NCBI RefSeq assembly: GCF_000222605.1
Contig: NZ_AFWF01000156.1
Span: 1 to 39,831 of the forward strand
Source: Vibrio ichthyoenteri ATCC 700023
GTDB lineage: Bacteria > Pseudomonadota > Gammaproteobacteria > Enterobacterales > Vibrionaceae
Reading direction: 5' to 3'
Length of the DNA stretch: 39,831 nt
Of this stretch, positions 34,369 through 39,831 are shown in pieces. Below the pieces are notes generated by a model, which worked only from the letters and a program-made list of their open reading frames with translations, was not told where the DNA came from and searched no databases. Positions within the stretch are counted from its first letter, which is position 1, and the number at the start of each line of letters is the position of its first letter. A program made the position numbers and the translations under genes.

Positions 34369-35256
34369 ATGACACTATATTCAAAACGTAAAATTGTCGC
34401 CATCGGTGGCGGCCACGGCTTGGGGCGAATGCTTGCTGCTCTGACGGACTTTGGTTCTAATGCTACAGGTATTATCACCACCACAGACAACGGTGGCTCT
34501 ACCGGTCGAATTCGACATTGCCAAGGCGGCATCGCTTGGGGCGATACGCGTAATTGCATCAACCAGTTAATCACCGAACCCTCAATCAGTTCAATGATTT
34601 TTGAATACCGCTTTAAAGGTGCGGGGGAGTTGGATGGGCATAATTTGGGCAACCTGATGCTAACCGCACTCGACAACTTATCAGTACGCCCACTTGATGC
34701 GATAAACCTGATCCGCAACATGCTTAAGGTCGACGTTAATATCGTACCCATGTCCGAGCACCCTTCCGATCTCAAAGCGTTATCAAAAGAAGGCAAATGG
34801 GTGACCGGTGAAACGAGCGTCGACGAAATGGAAGCCGATCTTCAGCGTTTGGACCTTGATCCTGAAGTGCCTGCGACCAAAGAAGGAGTACAGGCTATTG
34901 AGCAAGCGGATTTGATCATTCTTGGTCCGGGAAGCTTTTTAACCAGTATCATGCCACCATTGTTGTTAACCGAAGTTGGCCGCGCGATTGCGCAAAACAA
35001 AAATGCTCAATTAGTGTTTGTTGAAAACTTATCGCCAGAGTACGGGCCAGCCGGACGCATGACATTACGTGAGAAATTAGAATGGTGTGAACGTGCCTGC
35101 CAAGGGCGAAAAATTGATGTTATTTTAGGGGAAGAAAGCCACCCTGAATTAGCCGATTGGAACTATGTCGTTAGTGACCTCGCATCGCCAAATCGAGATT
35201 GGCGACACGATCGTCAGAAGCTGCAACAAGCCATTGTACAGCTATTGGCCGAGTAG
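34369..35256 (+). CDS. yvcK: YvcK/YbhK-family (CofD-like) uridine diphosphate-sugar binding protein
   Basis: A 295-residue protein of the gluconeogenesis-factor family. GGGHGLGR (13-20), TTTDNGGSTGRIR and LDGHNLGNLMLTAL are family motifs, as is the GPGSFLTSIMPPLL turn. In Bacillus YvcK binds UDP-GlcNAc and affects cell-wall and central carbon balance; E. coli YbhK lies divergent from moaA exactly as here. The ATG at 34369 has only an A-rich weak ribosome-binding site. The 3' end overlaps the convergent luxU by 15 bp, with no terminator between. Confidence 0.93.
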   Translation: MTLYSKRKIVAIGGGHGLGRMLAALTDFGSNATGIITTTDNGGSTGRIRHCQGGIAWGDTRNCINQLITEPSISSMIFEYRFKGAGELDGHNLGNLMLTALDNLSVRPLDAINLIRNMLKVDVNIVPMSEHPSDLKALSKEGKWVTGETSVDEMEADLQRLDLDPEVPATKEGVQAIEQADLIILGPGSFLTSIMPPLLLTEVGRAIAQNKNAQLVFVENLSPEYGPAGRMTLREKLEWCERACQGRKIDVILGEESHPELADWNYVVSDLASPNRDWRHDRQKLQQAIVQLLAE

Positions 35257-35580
35257 CTTCTTATAGCGCTGCTGCGTTTCAACCAGCAGCGCTAGCATCG
35301 TCTGCCTCACTACCGGGCTATTGAGCGAATCACCCGCTTTCGCTGCCGCATCGAACTCGATTGCTAACGCACACAGAGCTTCCGCACCAAAGCTCGCGGC
35401 GCTGCTTTTTAAGGCATGACTGATGTCTTTCAAGTAAGCACCATGATTGTCATGCTCCGCCGAGAGCGTTGCGATGTACTGTGCCAGCTCACCTAAAAAT
35501 ATCTCCAATAAAATAGGCACATTCTCTTGGCCTATCTCATTAGCTAAACGGTCGACTTTTGCTTGATTTAATACTTCCAT
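35242..35580 (-). CDS. luxU: Quorum-sensing phosphorelay protein LuxU
   Basis: A 112-residue histidine phosphotransfer protein, close to 113-114 in other vibrios. His55 in DISHALKSSAASFGA is the phospho-accepting residue and this segment is nearly invariant in LuxU. It carries phosphate between the sensor kinases (LuxQ, CqsS, LuxN types, not in this window) and LuxO. The start at 35580 is chosen because GGAAG lies six bases upstream; an in-frame ATG four codons earlier (35592) has no such site. It follows luxO closely and is surely co-transcribed. Confidence 0.96.
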   Translation of the reverse strand: MEVLNQAKVDRLANEIGQENVPILLEIFLGELAQYIATLSAEHDNHGAYLKDISHALKSSAASFGAEALCALAIEFDAAAKAGDSLNSPVVRQTMLALLVETQQRYKKLLGQ

Positions 35581-35600
35581 AACCACTTCCATGACAACAG

Positions 35601-36989
35601 TTACTTAGTGTCCTTATCGTTCCACCCTTGTAGCTTTCGGTATAAGGTCGATGGGCTAACATCTAAATATCCTGCCGCTTTGGGAATGTTTCCTTCACAG
35701 GCTTTGATCGCCAGCTTAATCGCATTTTTTTCCGTCAACCACAGCGGGAAAATATCATGTACTGATAAGGTATCTTTCTCTTCCGCAACGCTGCGAGGCG
35801 CACCGTCATAGGGTTGATTCAATGGCGGCGGTAGCATGTCCAAGCGTATTTCTCGGCCATTGTTCAATACCACGACGTTTCTCAACACGTTTTGCAGTTG
35901 TCTGACGTTACCGGGCCATTCATAACGAACAAACCGATCGACCACTTCGGGAGAAAGCCGGACAAAGTCTTTACCTTCTTCCTTAGACATAAAGCCCAAC
36001 AGAGAGTATGCAATTTCAATGACATCTTCACCGCGTTCACGCAAAGGGGGTAAATGCAGAGGAATAACATAGAGACGATAATATAAATCTTCGCGAAAGC
36101 GCCCTTCTTGCACTTCTTTCCATGGATCTCGGTTGGTTGCACAAACAAAGCGTACATCGACGCTTTTCATCTTCGATGACCCCACTTTCTGGAAAGTGCC
36201 GGTTTGAATAAAACGCAGTAATTTGGTCTGCAAATCCAGATCCATTTCGCACAGTTCATCCAAAAATAGAGTACCACCATCAGCCAGTTCCGCAGCGCCT
36301 TCACGATCAGTCGCAGCCCCCGTAAACGCGCCTTTTACGTGGCCAAACAGTTCACTCTCAATCAAATCTTTCGGTATGGCAGCGCAGTTAATCGCGATAA
36401 AAGGTTTATCACCACGATTACTGGTGGCGTGCAGTGCTTCGGCACACACTTCTTTACCTGTGCCACTTTCCCCAGTAATAAAAATACTCGCTTTACTGGT
36501 TGCGGCGGAGTCAATCGTACGATACACCGCTTGCATGGTGTGACTACTACCGATAAACCCTTGATAACCCTGATTAGTGCCGGCTTCGGTTCTTAATTTA
36601 CTTGCTTTACGAATGGCATTATTGACTGTGACGCGCAGACGGTCAGCCTCACAAGGCTTAATCAAAAAGTCTTGTGCACCCAAACGCATCGCTTCAACTG
36701 CGGTATCAATTGAGCCATGAGCGGTCATGAAGATGACTGGAACATCCGGATTTTGCAGTTTTACGGCTTGCAGTACATCCATCCCTGTCATATCGGGCAA
36801 ACGTAAGTCGAGTAAAATCAGATCTGGAGTACGAAACTCAAGGCTTTCAATCGCGTCCCGTCCAGTACCAACGATATTGATGTCGATACCCAATGGCGTG
36901 AGATAAGAGCGATACAGCGCCGCAACTGAAGCGGTATCCTCAACCATGAGTAGATATTTACTTTTTTGTATATGGGTATTTTGTGGCAT
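35601..36989 (-). CDS. luxO: Quorum-sensing sigma-54-dependent response regulator LuxO
   Basis: A 462-residue NtrC-type regulator. The receiver domain has the phospho-acceptor Asp61 in [11 protein letters not shown] and Lys111. The AAA+ domain has Walker A GESGTGKE (173-180), the sigma-54 contact loop GAFTGA (220-225), GGTLFLDE, and a Fis-type helix-turn-helix at the C-terminus ([19 protein letters not shown]). At low cell density phospho-LuxO with sigma-54 switches on the Qrr small RNAs, which block the master regulator. Here qrr1 lies divergent in the adjoining gap. LuxO-binding palindromes there may also control luxO itself. Confidence 0.98.
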   Translation of the reverse strand: MPQNTHIQKSKYLLMVEDTASVAALYRSYLTPLGIDINIVGTGRDAIESLEFRTPDLILLDLRLPDMTGMDVLQAVKLQNPDVPVIFMTAHGSIDTAVEAMRLGAQDFLIKPCEADRLRVTVNNAIRKASKLRTEAGTNQGYQGFIGSSHTMQAVYRTIDSAATSKASIFITGESGTGKEVCAEALHATSNRGDKPFIAINCAAIPKDLIESELFGHVKGAFTGAATDREGAAELADGGTLFLDELCEMDLDLQTKLLRFIQTGTFQKVGSSKMKSVDVRFVCATNRDPWKEVQEGRFREDLYYRLYVIPLHLPPLRERGEDVIEIAYSLLGFMSKEEGKDFVRLSPEVVDRFVRYEWPGNVRQLQNVLRNVVVLNNGREIRLDMLPPPLNQPYDGAPRSVAEEKDTLSVHDIFPLWLTEKNAIKLAIKACEGNIPKAAGYLDVSPSTLYRKLQGWNDKDTK

Positions 36990-37041
36990 AGCCTAACCGA
37001 GTAAATCCATTTGCATATTATCTAAATAATTGCATTGCGCT

Positions 37042-37054
37042 TTGCAATTTGCAA
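37042..37054. promoter_or_regulatory. LuxO-binding palindrome upstream of qrr1
   Basis: TTGCA-ATT-TGCAA, a perfect match to the known Vibrio LuxO site TTGCA-W3-TGCAA. It lies about 60 bp before the sigma-54 promoter and 53 bp from the luxO start. A further TTGCA half-site at 37030-37034 could be part of a second weaker site. Confidence 0.88.
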
Positions 37055-37115
37055 ATAGAATGACCAAGTTAACCAGATTAAGGTTGTTTTTTGCCCGTTT
37101 TCTAGCCCAAATAAT

Positions 37116-37131
37116 TGGCATAGTTACTGCT
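37116..37131 (+). promoter_or_regulatory. Sigma-54 promoter of qrr1
   Basis: TGGCATAGTTACTGCT has GG (37117-37118) and GC (37129-37130) separated by exactly ten bases, the sigma-54 -24/-12 arrangement. It places the start of transcription at about 37141. Confidence 0.93.
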
Positions 37132-37140
37132 TATATATAA

Positions 37141-37235
37141 ATGACCCTCATGGGTCACCTAGCCAACTGACGTTGTTAGTGAACTTAGTATTCACAAATA
37201 ACAGCCAATAGACCCTTCCTATTGGCTATTTTTTT
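37141..37235 (+). ncRNA. qrr1: Quorum regulatory small RNA Qrr1
   Basis: About 95 nt starting TGACCC. The 5' hairpin is TGACCC/GGGTCA (37142-37157). The conserved unpaired core runs from 37158 to about 37178 and includes GCCAACTGACGTTGTTAGTG, the segment that pairs with luxR/hapR-type mRNA. A second stem GTGAA/TTCAC (37179-37195) follows, then a terminator. The sequence, the adjoining luxO and the sigma-54 promoter identify it as Qrr1 with Hfq-dependent action. It is convergent with uvrB, whose stop codon lies 22 bases after it. Confidence 0.95.
37203..37235 (+). terminator. qrr1 terminator
   Basis: AGCCAATAG (37203-37211) pairs with CTATTGGCT (37219-37227), then seven T residues. It may also slow the opposing uvrB transcript. 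Confidence 0.95.
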
Positions 37236-37257
37236 GCCTGTCGTTCAGTGATGACAA

Positions 37258-39288
37258 TCAGCTATTAGCGATAAATTGAGCGCGTAGCGTTTCAATCTCA
37301 TCCCGCTTGGCTGCTGCCAACTCAAACTCTAGATTCTGCGCATGCTGATACATTTGCGCTTCAAGCTTGCTGATTTCTTTTTCCAGCTGTTGCGGCGTCA
37401 TCACTTGGTAGCTTTGTGATGGTTCAGCCACTTTCGACAATGGTACTTGTTTACCCGGAGTTTTCTTACGACCTCGCGCAATGTCACCCAGTTCCATAAT
37501 ATCTTTGATATTACGTTTCAGTGATTGCGGCGTGATGCCATTTTCAACGTTATAGGCATGCTGTTTTTCGCGACGACGATCGGTTTCATCCATCGCGCGC
37601 TGCATCGAACCGGTAATTCGGTCCGCATATAAAATCGCCTTACCTTCGATATTACGCGCGGCACGACCAATGGTCTGAATCAGCGAACGCTCCGAACGAA
37701 GGAAACCTTCTTTATCGGCATCCAATATCGCCACCAGCGACACTTCAGGCATATCTAAACCTTCGCGCAGTAAGTTAATACCCACTAACACATCAAACTC
37801 GCCCAAGCGTAAATCTCGAATGATTTCAACTCGCTCAACCGTATCAATATCAGAGTGTAAATAACGCACCTTAACGTCATGCTCCGTTAGATATTCAGTC
37901 AAGTCTTCGGCCATACGCTTAGTCAGAGTCGTCACTAACACACGTTCGTCTTTCGCTGCGCGGATACGGATTTCAGATAACAAGTCATCGACTTGCGTCG
38001 CCACGGGACGAACTTCTAACACAGGATCTAACAGACCGGTCGGACGCACCACTTGATCGGCAATGTCATCGCCTGACTTCTCTAATTCATAGTGCCCCGG
38101 AGTCGCAGAAACAAAAATAGTTTGCGGTGCCAACGCTTCAAATTCTTCAAATTTTAGTGGTCTGTTGTCTAAGGCGGAAGGTAAGCGGAAACCATACTCA
38201 ACCAAGGTCTCTTTACGCGAACGGTCACCTTTAAACATGGCGCCAATTTGCGGTACCGTTACGTGCGATTCATCAATCACCAACAAACCATCTTGTGGTA
38301 AGTAATCGAACAATGTCGGAGGCGGCTCACCCTCTTTACGGCCACTCAAATAGCGTGAATAGTTTTCAATCCCTGAACAGAAACCAAGCTCATTCATCAT
38401 TTCAATATCAAATTGGGTGCGTTGGCTAATACGCTGTTCTTCCAATAATTTATTGTTGTCTAGCAAATGCTTTTTGCGCTGCTCTAATTCAACCTTGATA
38501 TGTTCAACCGCTTCTAAGATACGTTCACGGGGGGTCACATAGTGGGTTTTGGGATAAATGGTATAACGAGGCAAATCGCGCTGCTTGATTGCTCCGGTCA
38601 ATGGATCGAAGACACTAATACAGTCGATCTCATCATCAAACATTTCAATTCTTACCGCATCTTGCTCTGATTCTGCGGGGAAAATATCAATCACTTCACC
38701 GCGAACACGAAATTGGCCACGCTCAAAGGCAACGTCATTACGGCTATATTGCAACTCAGCAAGGCGACGTAGCATGTCACGCTGATCAAGTACATCACCG
38801 CGACGAACATGCAGCATCATTTGCAAATAGGCTTGCGGATCACCCAAACCATAAATAGCAGAAACTGAAGCGACGATGATGGCATCTTTGCGTTCAAGTA
38901 AGGCTTTGGTTGCTGATAATCGCATTTGCTCAATATGTGCGTTGATTGACGAGTCTTTTTCTATAAAGGTATCCGTGGTTGGCACATACGCTTCCGGTTG
39001 GTAATAGTCATAATAGGAAACAAAGTACTCAACCGCATTGTTAGGAAAGAACGCTTTCATTTCCCCATACAACTGCGCCGCTAGCGTTTTATTCGGCGCG
39101 AGTAAAATCGCAGGACGCTGTGTAGAGGCGATTACATTCGCTAAAGTAAAAGTTTTACCAGACCCCGTCACCCCAAGTAGTGTTTGATGGGCTAAGCCTG
39201 AATCTATCCCTTCTAGTAACTTTTCGATTGCCGTAGGTTGATCACCTGATGGCTGATAGTCTGAGACGAGCTCATACAGTTTGCTCAT
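37258..39288 (-). CDS. uvrB: Excinuclease ABC subunit B
   Basis: A 676-residue helicase-like damage-recognition protein (E. coli 673). Walker A GVTGSGKT is at 39-46. The tyrosine-rich beta-hairpin [13 protein letters not shown] inserts between the DNA strands. Helicase motifs include DESH and the QTIGRAARN motif VI, and a C-terminal UVR domain that contacts UvrC is near residues 635-670. It acts with UvrA and UvrC in nucleotide excision repair. GAGGA precedes the ATG at six bases. A perfect LexA box lies about 40 bp upstream, so it is expected to be SOS-induced. Confidence 0.98.
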   Translation of the reverse strand: MSKLYELVSDYQPSGDQPTAIEKLLEGIDSGLAHQTLLGVTGSGKTFTLANVIASTQRPAILLAPNKTLAAQLYGEMKAFFPNNAVEYFVSYYDYYQPEAYVPTTDTFIEKDSSINAHIEQMRLSATKALLERKDAIIVASVSAIYGLGDPQAYLQMMLHVRRGDVLDQRDMLRRLAELQYSRNDVAFERGQFRVRGEVIDIFPAESEQDAVRIEMFDDEIDCISVFDPLTGAIKQRDLPRYTIYPKTHYVTPRERILEAVEHIKVELEQRKKHLLDNNKLLEEQRISQRTQFDIEMMNELGFCSGIENYSRYLSGRKEGEPPPTLFDYLPQDGLLVIDESHVTVPQIGAMFKGDRSRKETLVEYGFRLPSALDNRPLKFEEFEALAPQTIFVSATPGHYELEKSGDDIADQVVRPTGLLDPVLEVRPVATQVDDLLSEIRIRAAKDERVLVTTLTKRMAEDLTEYLTEHDVKVRYLHSDIDTVERVEIIRDLRLGEFDVLVGINLLREGLDMPEVSLVAILDADKEGFLRSERSLIQTIGRAARNIEGKAILYADRITGSMQRAMDETDRRREKQHAYNVENGITPQSLKRNIKDIMELGDIARGRKKTPGKQVPLSKVAEPSQSYQVMTPQQLEKEISKLEAQMYQHAQNLEFELAAAKRDEIETLRAQFIANS

Positions 39289-39325
39289 AACGTCCTCAAG
39301 GTTTGTGTCTGACTCTCTATTTTGT

Positions 39326-39341
39326 CTGTATATATATACAG
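39326..39341. promoter_or_regulatory. LexA (SOS) box of uvrB
   Basis: CTGTATATATATACAG is a perfect palindrome with CTG-N10-CAG, matching the gamma-proteobacterial LexA consensus. It lies 38 bp upstream of the uvrB start codon. Confidence 0.95.
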
Positions 39342-39634
39342 ACTCAAGTATAAAAAAAGAAATTAATCTCTGATTTATTTGTTTTGTTCGATTAAGTCTA
39401 GATCCGGCCTGATGATCCTGATATTATTCTCCGCCCTACAGCAATCCCCCGCTAAAAACTCACTTTTTCTATACACAGCTTACTCACAAAACAAGCAAAA
39501 TGTGCACCATCTCGCAGTTGATCATTTTTTTCCGAATAAATCTGTTTTCGATCTTTTATTGAAGAAAAACCTTGCAGCATGCGGGATTAGCAAAAGATCC
39601 TTTTTCATTCCATCACGCGCAAATCTTTCCTTTC

Positions 39635-39695
39635 TGTGGATAAATATAATTACTCAATTTTAATCAACATGGTTATCCACAAATTTAGTGGATAA
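39635..39695. promoter_or_regulatory. Cluster of DnaA-box matches
   Basis: TGTGGATAA (39635-39643) and TTATCCACA (39673-39681) are perfect boxes on opposite strands, and AGTGGATAA (39687-39695) has one mismatch. A further one-mismatch copy, CTATACACA, is at 39469-39477. DnaA is known to bind upstream of E. coli uvrB, which makes a regulatory role plausible. Confidence 0.55.
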
Positions 39696-39781
39696 GTAAA
39701 CAGAGGCTATATCTGGCGTGCCTTAGGCAAAAGTAAAGCTATTTTTTATCGAAAAAAATGAATTTTATCGACCTCTCATAG

Positions 39782-39810
39782 TTGACTCTTGCATAACCTC
39801 TCGATAATAT
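39782..39810 (+). promoter_or_regulatory. Strong sigma-70 promoter pointing out of the window
   Basis: TTGACT (39782-39787) and TAATAT (39805-39810) with a 17-bp spacer. In V. cholerae the electron-transport genes rnf/rsx lie on this side of uvrB, so the target may be rsxA; that gene is not visible here. Confidence 0.6.
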
Positions 39811-39831
39811 TCGCGTCGCTTTACAGCAATT

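Larger units (their letters stand above)
39289..39831. other. Non-coding region upstream of uvrB
   Basis: No convincing gene is visible in these 543 bp of AT-rich DNA. It holds a LexA box next to uvrB, five GATC sites between about 39402 and 39600, a cluster of DnaA-box matches near 39635-39695, and an outward promoter at 39782-39810 for a gene beyond the edge. Confidence 0.7.

Noticed and set aside
39379-39663. A 94-codon plus-strand frame upstream of uvrB
   Set aside because: It has no ribosome-binding site, an unusual composition (many Ser, Lys, Phe, Leu), and covers AT-rich regulatory DNA with a LexA box beside it.
1-39831. CRISPR arrays, integron attC sites, prophage or insertion sequences
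   Set aside because: No regularly spaced repeats, transposase, integrase or phage genes are visible anywhere in the window.

Overview
The window looks like chromosome I of a Vibrio species. The main evidence is the luxU-luxO-qrr1 quorum-sensing cassette beside uvrB and the moa operon, a gene order known from V. cholerae and V. harveyi. Other Vibrio-like landmarks are an Fe-superoxide dismutase gene next to grxD and topB, a VC2046-type protein after sodB, and blocks ordered metG-mrp-udk and zntA-udp-metG. I see no rRNA, tRNA, CRISPR array, insertion sequence or prophage. Coding density is high, and most genes end in clean hairpin terminators. The species cannot be fixed from the sequence alone.

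Layout. (1) 1-3381: a probable sugar module: the 3' part of an ascorbate-type PTS permease (UlaA family), a two-subunit transketolase, and a GntR/UTRA regulator. (2) 3517-9075: an exported Bax-like glucosaminidase, a trans-sulfuration PLP enzyme with an NhaC-type antiporter, and a membrane diguanylate cyclase. (3) 9063-15636: a histone-deacetylase-like protein, two small proteins, topB, grxD, sodB, a palindromic repeat of about 167 bp, a VC2046-like protein and a short-chain-dehydrogenase-like protein without catalytic residues. (4) 15643-25669: a low-molecular-weight phosphatase, the cobalamin adenosyltransferase, a secreted protein, asmA, udk, mrp, metG and a one-pass membrane protein. (5) 25707-31044: udp, a Zn/Cd P-type ATPase with its own MerR-type promoter, a MATE exporter and a CBS-pair protein. 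(6) 31251-35256: moaABCDE behind a molybdenum-cofactor riboswitch, with yvcK/ybhK divergent. (7) 35242-39831: luxU, luxO, the small RNA gene qrr1 with a sigma-54 promoter, uvrB under a LexA box, and a non-coding end with clustered DnaA boxes and a strong outward promoter.

How the parts work together. LuxU passes phosphate to LuxO. Phospho-LuxO with sigma-54 activates qrr1, which lies beside luxO and has its own LuxO-type palindrome. The five moa genes make molybdopterin precursors, and the riboswitch spans the moaA ribosome-binding site, so cofactor can feed back on synthesis. The zntA gene has a 20-bp spacer promoter typical of activation by a ZntR-like regulator. uvrB carries a consensus SOS operator.

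The least explained elements are the palindromic repeat between sodB and the VC2046-like gene, the PTS plus split-transketolase module, the degenerate dehydrogenase, the DnaA-box cluster behind uvrB, and the joining of sodB-side and luxO-side blocks that are far apart in V. cholerae. No wholly new defence or mobile system was found.
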